In this document: piece by piece, positions 17,895 to 25,534 of the stretch | Layout: each line of letters starts with the position of its first letter | How positions within the stretch are numbered: position 1 is the first letter of the stretch | NCBI GenBank assembly: GCA_900547975.1 | Contig: URIX01000012.1 | Coordinates: 1-33,588, forward strand | Source: an uncultured Eubacteriales bacterium | Lineage (GTDB): Bacteria > Bacillota > Clostridia > Christensenellales > CAG-917 | Direction: 5' to 3' | Length of the DNA: 33,588 bases | Notes under the pieces: model-generated | Told to the model about the DNA's origin: nothing | Databases searched by the model: none | What the model saw: only the letters and a program-made list of their open reading frames with translations | Program-made: the position numbers and the translations under genes

Positions 17895-19256
17895 TTACCG
17901 TTTTATTCTTTTATCGGCGTATTTTTCGACGTACGCAAGAGCCTTATCTCTGTCGTTGAGCACGGGATTCATAACCGTGTCGAGCCACAACGCGTTTAGA
18001 ATCGTAGCGCGCGATTTTTCGTCTACGCCGATATTTACGAGGTCGTTTCCGTTTATTTTCAAATCTTTCACCGACAGCGGCGAACCGTCCTTTTGCATTT
18101 CGATAGCAATATTGCGGATTCTGTTTTCTCTGTCGATTTTTCCCGACGAAGCCATCGCGTCTGCGTCCATAAGGTCGCAAAGGTCGAAAATCACGTCGTA
18201 GTTTATCGCAACGAATCGCTTCAACTTTGCCGCCCTCGTATCGCCGTTTATGTCCGTCATATGCAACGCCACGAGTTTGACGATTCTCTTTCTTTTAGCG
18301 GTCGGCAATTTGAATCTCTTGCAAATCTCGTCCGCCATTTGCGCGCCTATTCGAGCGTGGTCGTGCATATTTCCGTTTTGTCTTATCGCTTCCGCCTTGC
18401 CAACGTCGTGCAAAAGCGCGGCAAATCTCAATCTCGGCGGCGCGTACTCGCAGGCTTTGAGCGAGTGATTGAAAGCGTCGTAAAGGTGATATTTCTTCGG
18501 TTGTTCCACGTCTTTGAGCGTTGTAAGTTCCGGAAGAAGCATATCGATGATTCCGAGTTCGTCGAGCATTTCAACGCCCCTGATATGCGCGTTTTTCAAT
18601 CCGAGTTCCTTGTGTTTCGTATCGGCAACGAGGATTTTTTCAAACTCGTCGCGCACTCTTTCGACCGCCAAATCTTTGACTCGCCACGCGTTTTTTCTTG
18701 CGGTTTCAAAGGTGTTTTTTTCAACCTCGAATCCGAGTTCGGCGGCAAATCTCACCATACGCAAAACTCTAAGTCCGTCCGCCTCGAACACCACGCTCGG
18801 CTCGTCGGCGGTGGATATGATTTTGTTTTTTATGTCGTCGATACCGCCGAGCAAATCGACGATTTCGCCCGTTTCGACGTCCTTATATAAGGCGTTGCAT
18901 TTGAAATCTCTGCGCCTTGCGTCAAGGCTCATATCCGTTGTGAAAGCAACGTCTTTGGGGGCATGCTCGCCGCTTGCCGAGTCGTAACTGTCCGTGCGAA
19001 AAGTCGTGTATTCGCACACGAATTTTCCGCAAGATATATGCACCGTTCCCATACGCAGATTTTTGTCCGAAACGACAAAATCGGTGTTTAACAATATCTT
19101 TTTGACGTCTTCAACCCTAAGTTTCGAGCAAACGTCGATGTCGAACCGCTCTATGCCGAGCAGTTCGTCACGCACCGCGCCCCCAACTTCGTAGAGTGTC
19201 GCATAGGGTTTTATAAGGCTTGCAAGCAGTTTGAGTTTATCCTCTTTTTCAGCCAC
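17895..19256 (-). CDS. cca: CCA-adding tRNA nucleotidyltransferase with HD domain
   Basis: The product (453 residues from the chosen start) is a class II tRNA nucleotidyltransferase that adds or repairs the 3' CCA of tRNA. Visible are the nucleotidyltransferase signature VGGAVRDELLG followed by FDIDVC, the DARRRDFKCNALY and GIDDIK blocks, LRVLRMVRFAAELGF, and a C-terminal HD domain (FNHSLKACEYAP, RFAALLHDVGKAE, HDHARIGAQM). I favour the GTG at 19256, which follows AGAGG by 6 bases and overlaps hpt by 8 bases. A TTG at 19274 is in frame but has no clear ribosome binding site. An activity limited to A- or C-addition cannot be excluded, since some bacteria split the reaction. Confidence 0.9.
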   Translation of the reverse strand: MAEKEDKLKLLASLIKPYATLYEVGGAVRDELLGIERFDIDVCSKLRVEDVKKILLNTDFVVSDKNLRMGTVHISCGKFVCEYTTFRTDSYDSASGEHAPKDVAFTTDMSLDARRRDFKCNALYKDVETGEIVDLLGGIDDIKNKIISTADEPSVVFEADGLRVLRMVRFAAELGFEVEKNTFETARKNAWRVKDLAVERVRDEFEKILVADTKHKELGLKNAHIRGVEMLDELGIIDMLLPELTTLKDVEQPKKYHLYDAFNHSLKACEYAPPRLRFAALLHDVGKAEAIRQNGNMHDHARIGAQMADEICKRFKLPTAKRKRIVKLVALHMTDINGDTRAAKLKRFVAINYDVIFDLCDLMDADAMASSGKIDRENRIRNIAIEMQKDGSPLSVKDLKINGNDLVNIGVDEKSRATILNALWLDTVMNPVLNDRDKALAYVEKYADKRIKR

Positions 19257-19791
19257 CGTAGACCTCTGGGGCAAGCACGCAAACGTCTTTGAAGTTTCTC
19301 ATCTTTTCGTCGTAATCGAGACCGTAGCCGACCACGAATTCATTTTCGATTTCAAAGCCGACATAATCGCCTTTGAAGTCCACTTTACGTCTTGACGGCT
19401 TGTCGAGAAGCGAGCAGACTTTGAGGGATTTCGGCGCGCGCGCAAGCAAAAGTTTTTTGAGATAGCAAAGCGTGATTCCCGTGTCGATGATGTCCTCGAC
19501 GATAATCACATTTTTGCCTTTGATGGGTTCGGACAAATCCTTTATCATCTTCACTTCGCCGCTCGAACTCGTGCCCGAGCCGTAACTCGAAACCGCGATA
19601 AAGTCAATCACGACGTCGCCTTCTATTTCTCTGACGAGGTCTGCAAAAAATATGCTTGCACCTCTTAAAGTGCAAACGAGCGTGACGGATTCGCCCTTAT
19701 AGTCGTTTGAAATTTGCTTTCCGAGTTCACTCACTCTTTTTGCGATGTCTTGACGTTCGATAAGAACTTTCTTGATTTCCTTGCCGTACAT
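19249..19791 (-). CDS. hpt: Hypoxanthine phosphoribosyltransferase
   Basis: The 180-residue enzyme joins hypoxanthine or guanine to PRPP to make IMP or GMP. The type I phosphoribosyltransferase PRPP loop is clear (NVIIVEDIIDTGITL), as are the N-terminal CTLRGASIFFADLVR block, DFIAVSSYGSGT and the C-terminal DYVGFEIENEFVVGYGLDYDE segment. GGAG precedes the ATG by 8 bases. It sits 51 bases after tilS and overlaps cca. The tilS-hpt pair beside spoIIE is an arrangement known from Bacillus and other spore formers. It complements the nucleoside operon further right by salvaging the bases that operon releases. Confidence 0.95.
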   Translation of the reverse strand: MYGKEIKKVLIERQDIAKRVSELGKQISNDYKGESVTLVCTLRGASIFFADLVREIEGDVVIDFIAVSSYGSGTSSSGEVKMIKDLSEPIKGKNVIIVEDIIDTGITLCYLKKLLLARAPKSLKVCSLLDKPSRRKVDFKGDYVGFEIENEFVVGYGLDYDEKMRNFKDVCVLAPEVYGG

Positions 19792-19842
19792 TTTTATATC
19801 TCCATAGTATTATTTTCTTTGGTGCGTTTTCGGTACACACGC

Positions 19843-21168
19843 TTATTTTTTCGTAAGTTTCAATATGTCTTTCGTATTTTCGTCGATTGCGACCTTTTTG
19901 GAAATTTCCAAACCGAAGACTGTCAAAACCTCGTTGCCGCTCGCAAGCAACACAAGCGAATCTCTTTTCCTCAGCGGCACTTTTTTGTCCGTAAAAAAGT
20001 CCCCGATGCTCTTTGTGCCGCCGCCGAATTTTTCAATAAAATCGCCGTCTTTTCTGTATCTCAAAACGGCGTTTTTCGTCACTTTGTCGCCGTCTATAAA
20101 AAGCGCACCCTTGCCCTTTTGCGCCTCGTATTCTTTTCTGTCCGAGTGCTTAACCGACACGCCGAAGTCGTCAAAATCTCTCACTTCGAACTTTGTTTGA
20201 GGCATATCGATTGCATTGCCGCAAGCGCCGTCTTGCCTTGAAAAAACGAGGTTTTCGCCCTCTTTATGCACGCAGATTCCGTGTGTAAGTTCGATTCTTT
20301 TTCCGTTTTGGGCTTTTGCAAGGTCGAACACGAGCGGAAAATGGCGTTGCTCAATGTCTTGACAAACGCCGAGAAGTTTTGCCGCTTTCAGCACGAGTTC
20401 CTTGCCTTCGAGCGAGCCGTCCATACACTTGACGTTCACAGCGACTTCGCCGTTTTCGAGTTTCAAACTCGGCGTGTTTTTATCGATATAGTCGCAAATT
20501 TCGTTTGCGTTTTGGCAAAGCCTCGACACCGACGTACAAAGATACGGGAATTTTTCCTTGATTCTTGCAAGTTCGGCGCGGATAAAATTGCGAGTGTACG
20601 CCGTATCGGCGTTTGTTTCGTCCTCGACAAACGGAAGCGCGTTTTGCTCGACGAAAGCGTTTATATCCTCTCTCGTGCAGTTGAGAAGAGGACGAATATA
20701 GCGGCCGCTCACCTCTTTCATACCGCAAAGACCTCTAACGCCCGTTCCGCGGATTATGCGCATAAATATAGTTTCCGCTTGGTCATCGGCGTGATGCGCA
20801 AGCGCGATATAGTCACACTTGCCCTCTTGAAGAACCTTGTCGAAAATCTCGTATCGCAAAATGCGCGCGCCTTGCTCTGTCGTGTAGCCGTTTTTCTCGC
20901 AAAACGACGGCACGTCGAGTGAAAAACTCAACAGCGGAATGTCGTATTTTTTGCAAAAATCCGCAACGAATTTGCTGTCTTTGAGGCTGTTTTCGCCTCT
21001 TATTCCGTGTTCGACGTTGATTGCAATCAAAGGAATATCCGCCGTTTTGAGCGCATAGGCAAGCGCGACGGAATCTCTGCCGCCGCTGAGCGCAACGCCT
21101 ATTTTCTTACCCGAAAAAGACGGATTTTCAAAAAACTTATTCAAATTTATTTGAATATCGTTTGCCAT
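19843..21168 (-). CDS. tilS: tRNA(Ile)-lysidine synthetase TilS
   Basis: TilS converts C34 of the tRNA-Ile CAU anticodon to lysidine, so the tRNA reads AUA. The PP-loop ATPase motif ALSGGRDSVALAYAL lies near the N-terminus, followed by HGIRGENSLKD, LAHHADDQAETIFMRIIRGTGVRGLCGM and RPLLNCTREDI, all typical. The C-terminal third carries the TilS C-domain (FGGGTKSIGDFFTDKKVPLRKRD). The ATG at 21168 (441 residues) gives the usual start; a GTG 11 codons earlier is in frame. No Shine-Dalgarno sequence is visible, and TATAAT ends 6 bases before the ATG, so the mRNA may be leaderless. It is the first gene of the operon that continues with hpt, cca, rmuC and the PHP gene. Confidence 0.94.
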   Translation of the reverse strand: MANDIQINLNKFFENPSFSGKKIGVALSGGRDSVALAYALKTADIPLIAINVEHGIRGENSLKDSKFVADFCKKYDIPLLSFSLDVPSFCEKNGYTTEQGARILRYEIFDKVLQEGKCDYIALAHHADDQAETIFMRIIRGTGVRGLCGMKEVSGRYIRPLLNCTREDINAFVEQNALPFVEDETNADTAYTRNFIRAELARIKEKFPYLCTSVSRLCQNANEICDYIDKNTPSLKLENGEVAVNVKCMDGSLEGKELVLKAAKLLGVCQDIEQRHFPLVFDLAKAQNGKRIELTHGICVHKEGENLVFSRQDGACGNAIDMPQTKFEVRDFDDFGVSVKHSDRKEYEAQKGKGALFIDGDKVTKNAVLRYRKDGDFIEKFGGGTKSIGDFFTDKKVPLRKRDSLVLLASGNEVLTVFGLEISKKVAIDENTKDILKLTKK

Positions 21169-21174
21169 ACGGCA

Positions 21175-21203
21175 ATTATACAGCAAACGGGCAAAAAACA
21201 CAA
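21175..21203 (-). promoter_or_regulatory. Promoter of the tilS operon, close to the start codon
   Basis: On the minus strand TTGTGT (21203-21198), 17 bases and TATAAT (21180-21175), then six bases (TGCCGT) and the tilS ATG. With normal spacing, transcription would start at or next to the A of the ATG. Confidence 0.65.
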
Positions 21204-21252
21204 CACATTATGTCACCGGAATTGAGATTGCCCCTTCCTTATGCAAAGCAAT

Positions 21253-21329
21253 GATATCGCCATAGGCGGTGATATCACTTCGTGATGATATCGTGCATTT
21301 TGGCACGATGATATCCAAACTTTATTTGG
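21253..21329. repeat. Mini-hairpin array B with GATATC spacers
   Basis: GATATC occurs at 21253, 21271, 21287 and 21310, mostly as (GAT)GATATC. Between or across these lie four small stems: GCC-ata-GGC, ATCAC-ttc-GTGAT, ATCGTGC-6-GCACGAT and CCAAA-5-TTTGG. Arms vary and spacers are constant. The array begins the repeat-rich stretch 21204-21966, in which I see no gene. Confidence 0.65.
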
Positions 21330-21357
21330 GTTGCGGAAATATTCAATTTATCCGCTT

Positions 21358-21456
21358 GTCATTGCGAGGTGCAACAAAGTTGCAACGTGGCAATCAAGGC
21401 GAAGCCGCATTTCGCTGCGCTGGATTCTCACGGTCACTTCGTTTCCTCAGAATGAC
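21358..21456. repeat. GTCATTG/C-bounded dispersed repeat, copy 2
   Basis: Starts GTCATTGCGAGG and ends GAATGAC. It shares the core AATCAAGGCGAAGCCGCATT with the element at 12026-12117. It lies between mini-hairpin array B and the 232-bp tandem repeat. Confidence 0.75.
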
Positions 21457-21475
21457 ATATGGAAGATTCAAATAA

Positions 21476-21707
21476 TCCGCTTGCGCACACAGTGCGCACC
21501 CACCAAGCAGATAATTTGGCGAAACTGTGGCTTGAATTTTTATCCGTGTCTAAACTGATAGCACAAATTCTCTGCGCGGTTAGTGATTGCGAGAACAAGT
21601 GCGGTTTTTGACAATCGCCCCAAAAGTTTACGTTTCTATTTAGGGGATTCCCACGCTAAGCTCTGAATGACGGCGTGGGCGATTGACATTGCCGCAACGC
21701 CGTTTGA
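21476..21707. repeat. 232-bp tandem element, copy 1
   Basis: Runs from TCCGCTTGCGCAC to CAACGCCGTTTGA. Copy 2 begins 236 bases later and differs at only about a dozen positions. Near its start is the hairpin GCGCAC-aca-GTGCGC. The right-hand 135 bp (21573-21707) is identical, in reverse orientation, to 33429-33563. Within that part CCCACGC (21650-21656) can pair with GCGTGGG (21673-21679), or CAATCGCCC (21612-21620) with GGGCGATTG (21677-21685); the two pairings share bases 21677-21679 and exclude each other. No coding sequence is recognisable. Confidence 0.85.
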
Positions 21708-21711
21708 ATTC

Positions 21712-21943
21712 TCCGCTTGCGCACGAAGTGCGCTTTTACCAAGCAGATAATTTGGCGAAACTGTGGCTTGAATTTTTATCCGTGTCTAAACTGATAGCAC
21801 AAATTCTCTGCGCGGTTAGTGATTGCGAAAACAAATGCGGTTTTTGACAATCGCCCCAAAGATTTACGTTTCTATTTAGGGGATTCCCACGCTACGCTCT
21901 GAATGACGGCGTGGGCGATTGACATTGCCGCAACGCCGTTTGA
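21712..21943. repeat. 232-bp tandem element, copy 2
   Basis: Same length and ends as copy 1, with the start hairpin changed in the loop only (GCGCAC-gaa-GTGCGC), which keeps the pairing. It ends 23 bases before the stop codon of spoIIE, so a spoIIE transcript would run into it. No separate spoIIE terminator is visible. Confidence 0.85.
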
Positions 21944-21966
21944 GCAATCTGCGCACGCCCGAAAAA

Positions 21967-24261
21967 TCACACCATAAAAAGCCGCATTGCAAGCACGGTG
22001 CAATCGTCGTTTGCGCCATTTTGCAGTGCTTTTTCGAGGATTGCGTCGGCGAGCGTTTGAGGATTTTGCGTGTCTATTTCGTCAATCGCTTCGCAAACGC
22101 CGGAACCGTCGAGCACGTCAAACACGCCGTCGCTCATCATAAGAAGCATATCGCCGTCGAAAAGTTGATAGCGTGACGTTATGCTCTCTACGTCGTCCAC
22201 AATTCCTATGGGGGCGCAAGTGCAAGTGAGCATTTCGATGTTTTCTTTGCGAATGATGAAACTGCTTGCCGAGCCGAGTTTTACGACATCGAGACCGCCC
22301 GACTGCATATCGAGCACCGCTATGTCGAGAGAAGAAAACATATCTTCCGCACCTATTTTGAGCAACTTGTTGGCAAGGCTCAGAATTATGCCCGAATCTA
22401 TGCCAGCGCGGTAGAAACTTTCAATCATACGCACGGCGTTTTTGCTGGTTTTGCTTGCGTTGCTTCCGTGTCCCATACCGTCGCAAATGGCAAAAAGTCG
22501 GCGCGTTCTCGACGGACAAAGCACGCTGACGGTGTCGCCGCTTTCGCTTTCCTCGCCGTATCTTTTCTGCGCCGTGCCGAACGCCACTTCATAGACCGGC
22601 GCGCACTCGAGATATATCGCTTTTTGCGAGCCTTTGTCCTGAATTTTGGACACTTCCATTTTGCAGCCGAGATGTTTAGATACGATTTTTGCGACAACGG
22701 CTTTTTGCGCGTCGGAATCGCGAACGAGTAACGTCGCGCTCGATTTCGAGCCTTCGCCGCATATCACTATTTCGCTTGCCACGACGTTGTGTTTGAGAAG
22801 TTCGCTTTTCAGAAGTTCCACGTCGTCGGAAGCAAAATTGACTTGCTCGGCGCAAGAGGTCGCAAGAGAATCGAGAACGAGCGCAACCCCCGCAAACTGC
22901 TCTGACATCAGACTTTTGCACGCAACGAGGCTCTTTGCCTCGCTCATTCTCTTTTTGTACGCTTCGGCACTCGTGTTTATCGCAGAGGCGAGCGAGTGCA
23001 TATTCGAGCATCTGCTCGTCACAAACGGCGGCATATCGAGAATCGTAACCTTGCCTCTGTTGACCGCCGCGTCCGCCATAGGCAAGAGCACGCTTGCCGT
23101 ATCCGAGCCGAGCGCGGTGAAACATATCTCTCTGTCTCGGCAACGTCCGCAAAAACTTTTTGCAACATCCTTTGCGAGTTTGTCGGGGGAACACTCGGAC
23201 GAGTTTTGCGCAACTTGTTCGAGATTTTTGGACATATCGTAAAACACGTCGGAAGCGGACGAAAGCCTTGCGGCGAGTTCTCTGCCTCGTCTGTTCACGA
23301 CGCCCGTGTACGCTCTGCGGTTATCTCCTTTCGCAAGTCCGTTGATTTTTGTGGTTACGGACGATGGAATACACAACGCACAAACCACGCCGACGGCGCA
23401 CATCGTGAGCGATTGCCACCCTGCGCCCGAATACGCTTCGATAAGCCACTCTATGCTCTCTATTGCGACGATTGCAAGAGCGGACGACCACTTTGTGAAC
23501 GGCGAAAACGCGACCGCCGCCGTTGCGAGCGCGACCGCCGCACCGAGATAGGTCATATTCCACCTTGCAACGCTCATACCCGCGCCGAGCAATATGCCGA
23601 CGAAAAGCGTAGTTTGCGGTTTGAAACAAACCGAGCAGAACAGCACGCAGAAAGACAACACTGCGCCGTATGCATAAAAGCCGTAACCGCCAACGCCCGA
23701 CAGCGCGTAACCCGTGACTGCGAGAGTTATGCCGCCGCAAATAAGTTCGTCAACGGTTGCCTTGTGCAGAATAGAGCGCACGAACACCGCATACGCGCAA
23801 ATGCCGAAGCAAAAAGTCATCACTATGGCAAACAACGCCGACAGTCCGAATCTTAAATAATTGCCGTCGAAAACGCAACCGCACGCAACATATGGAATCA
23901 TACCGGCAAGCGCACAAAGGGCAATCGACCAAAGTGGTACGTTTTTGCGGAATTTGTAGAAAATCGCATACAGCGCGACGAGTATCACGACGGGGGCAAG
24001 CGCATACAAAAGCATACGCCAGTCGGGCGTAAAGACGACGTTTGCGACGATGAAGCAAGGCGATACGGCAAGTATGTTTTGCCGTGCGAAAACGAGGGCG
24101 CAAAACAGCGCGAGCGAGAACGCAAAGCCGAAAGACGGCACGCTCGCAAACAAGAATAACGCAAGACCTTCGAGGGTGAACGCAACTGCCGTTTTTGCGC
24201 TCATCTTCAAATCGAAGGTGGGAAACACTTTTCTTTTGGCGGTGAGAATATGGTTTTTCAT
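21967..24261 (-). CDS. spoIIE: Stage II sporulation protein E (membrane PP2C-type phosphatase)
   Basis: The 764-residue protein (B. subtilis SpoIIE has 827) has a hydrophobic N-terminal third with about ten membrane segments (residues 20-300), a regulatory middle with the cysteine cluster CGRCRDREIC, and a C-terminal PP2C phosphatase domain. Its metal ligands are visible: D594 in CDGMGHG, D711 in MSDGVFD and D752-D753 in GANDDCTV. SpoIIE dephosphorylates SpoIIAA to activate sigma-F in the forespore and helps place the asymmetric septum. The ATG lacks a clear ribosome binding site, and a TAAAAT box lies 6 bases upstream, the same geometry as tilS. The spoIIE-tilS-hpt neighbourhood agrees with spore formers. 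Confidence 0.92.
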   Translation of the reverse strand: MKNHILTAKRKVFPTFDLKMSAKTAVAFTLEGLALFLFASVPSFGFAFSLALFCALVFARQNILAVSPCFIVANVVFTPDWRMLLYALAPVVILVALYAIFYKFRKNVPLWSIALCALAGMIPYVACGCVFDGNYLRFGLSALFAIVMTFCFGICAYAVFVRSILHKATVDELICGGITLAVTGYALSGVGGYGFYAYGAVLSFCVLFCSVCFKPQTTLFVGILLGAGMSVARWNMTYLGAAVALATAAVAFSPFTKWSSALAIVAIESIEWLIEAYSGAGWQSLTMCAVGVVCALCIPSSVTTKINGLAKGDNRRAYTGVVNRRGRELAARLSSASDVFYDMSKNLEQVAQNSSECSPDKLAKDVAKSFCGRCRDREICFTALGSDTASVLLPMADAAVNRGKVTILDMPPFVTSRCSNMHSLASAINTSAEAYKKRMSEAKSLVACKSLMSEQFAGVALVLDSLATSCAEQVNFASDDVELLKSELLKHNVVASEIVICGEGSKSSATLLVRDSDAQKAVVAKIVSKHLGCKMEVSKIQDKGSQKAIYLECAPVYEVAFGTAQKRYGEESESGDTVSVLCPSRTRRLFAICDGMGHGSNASKTSKNAVRMIESFYRAGIDSGIILSLANKLLKIGAEDMFSSLDIAVLDMQSGGLDVVKLGSASSFIIRKENIEMLTCTCAPIGIVDDVESITSRYQLFDGDMLLMMSDGVFDVLDGSGVCEAIDEIDTQNPQTLADAILEKALQNGANDDCTVLAMRLFMV

Positions 24262-24267
24262 ACCGCA

Positions 24268-24273
24268 ATTTTA
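24268..24273 (-). promoter_or_regulatory. Possible -10 box directly upstream of spoIIE
   Basis: TAAAAT, then TGCGGT, then ATG on the minus strand. The hexamer 17 bases upstream (AAAATT) is not a good -35 box, as may be expected for an activator-dependent sporulation promoter. If used, the mRNA would have almost no leader. Confidence 0.35.
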
Positions 24274-24463
24274 GCAAATTCGTCGTGCCGAATTTTTCTT
24301 TTTCGGTGCGCAAAAAACGCTATTCTTTCTTATGCCGTCGAAAAAAGTCAAAACTTTTATTGTCCGAAAAAGCGGTTTTATCGTTGCGTTTTGAATATAT
24401 AAACGCCGCATTTTGCAATCATAAACGAATCGCTCGCAATCAACAACTACGACCTATATAAGT

Positions 24464-24492
24464 TTGACAAAGACGGAATAAGCGCATATAAT
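24464..24492 (+). promoter_or_regulatory. Consensus promoter of the ECF S-component gene
   Basis: TTGACA (24464-24469), exactly 17 bases, TATAAT (24487-24492): a perfect match to the housekeeping consensus. The leader of about 35 bases contains only AAGG as ribosome binding site and is too short for a riboswitch. The rest of the 274-bp gap upstream shows no gene. Confidence 0.88.
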
Positions 24493-24535
24493 CAATTTAT
24501 CAAACGCATCGGCAAACAAAAAGTTTAAGGTTATT

Positions 24536-25279
24536 ATGCAAAGCAAAAGACTTGAAAACATCAAGAATATCACCCTTCTCGCGCTTATGCTCGCGCTGAC
24601 GATAATCTTTTGTTTCGTTCCGGTGCAGTTCGGCACGATAACCCTTGCGCTTATGATTTTGCCGACGATTATTCTTGCGCAAGTCGCTTCTTTCAAGACC
24701 TCGCTCGCAATGGGAATTATGATGGGAATTGTCAACTATATCGCGTGGTTCACCACGAAAGCCGCTTCCCCCGTCGCGCCGATTTTTCAAAATCCGCTCG
24801 TCTGCATATTGCCGAGAATACTCATTGCGGTGGTTTGCTATTTCACGAGATACGGGCTTCAAAAATGCGCTTTTTACGCGCGTATGAAACGCGCGTGCAA
24901 TTATGAATATATGCGCCAAACCGCATATGAGAGCACCCTCGATTCTTCCCTCGAAGACGCGTCGAACAAGAGTGCAAACTCGCAAAACAACGCTGCGAAA
25001 AATCACGATTCCGACAAGAAGGAGGAGAGGCGCAAGATATTGACCAATCAGTTTATATATGCGTTTTCCGCCGCGCTCGGCGTCGTTACAAACACCCTGT
25101 TCGTTGCGATATTCACCCTGTTGTTTTTCAACGGCACGTCCATTGCGCAAAACACCGTCGTGACGGTCGAATACGTCCTTGCGTGGTTCGGCGTGAACTT
25201 CGCCGTCGAGGTGGTGTCGTTCTCGCTCATTACACCGCCCATAGTGCTTGCGCTTAAAGCCGCAAAACTCACAAAATAA
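24536..25279 (+). CDS. ECF transporter S component, substrate unknown
   Basis: The 247-residue membrane protein resembles substrate-binding S components of energy-coupling factor vitamin transporters. The first helix contains an alanine-rich A...A pattern (LLALMLAL) of the kind that docks S components on the EcfT subunit, and about six hydrophobic segments are visible (two near 10-65, more near 70-110, and the rest at 168-240). Between the halves is a hydrophilic, low-complexity insert (about 118-167, rich in S, N, D, K, E) not usual for the family. No EcfA or EcfT gene lies nearby, so it probably shares a module encoded elsewhere (group II). AAGG lies 5 bases before the ATG. Vitamin or nucleobase specificity cannot be assigned. 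Confidence 0.75.
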   Translation: MQSKRLENIKNITLLALMLALTIIFCFVPVQFGTITLALMILPTIILAQVASFKTSLAMGIMMGIVNYIAWFTTKAASPVAPIFQNPLVCILPRILIAVVCYFTRYGLQKCAFYARMKRACNYEYMRQTAYESTLDSSLEDASNKSANSQNNAAKNHDSDKKEERRKILTNQFIYAFSAALGVVTNTLFVAIFTLLFFNGTSIAQNTVVTVEYVLAWFGVNFAVEVVSFSLITPPIVLALKAAKLTK

Positions 25280-25478
25280 TCCGCAAAAATCCGTTACAAA
25301 TACTTTTGAAACTTTCAATCGATTGCTTTCGTATCACATTTATCGATATTGATTGATTTTTATCGAAAAACGGCTGCTTTTCGGCGCTGAAATAACCTCT
25401 TTTACTGTCAAACCGCCAAAGATTCATATAAATCTCGTATGATGTATTATTTTTTTCAAATAATCGACAATAAGCCTA

Positions 25479-25507
25479 TTTACACGATTTTTTGCGTGTG
25501 TTATACT
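25479..25507 (+). promoter_or_regulatory. Promoter of the FGGY kinase gene with a possible operator
   Basis: TTTACA (25479-25484), 17 bases, TATACT (25502-25507). Between the boxes lies the inverted repeat ACACG-8-CGTGT (25482-25499), placed where a repressor would block RNA polymerase. The rest of the 255-bp gap 25280-25534 shows no gene and no clear terminator for the S-component gene. Confidence 0.6.
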
Positions 25508-25534
25508 ATGTATATCTTATACATAAGGTGAAAT

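Noticed and set aside
21253..21329. CRISPR array
   Set aside because: The spacer and repeat units are far too short (16-23 bases), the variable parts are self-complementary, and no cas gene is present.
24336..24342. Spo0A box upstream of spoIIE
   Set aside because: CGTCGAA differs by one base from the usual TGTCGAA-type box and only one site is seen; such a short match is expected by chance.
24499..24535. Riboswitch before the ECF S component
   Set aside because: The leader from the consensus promoter is only about 35 bases, too short for known vitamin riboswitches.
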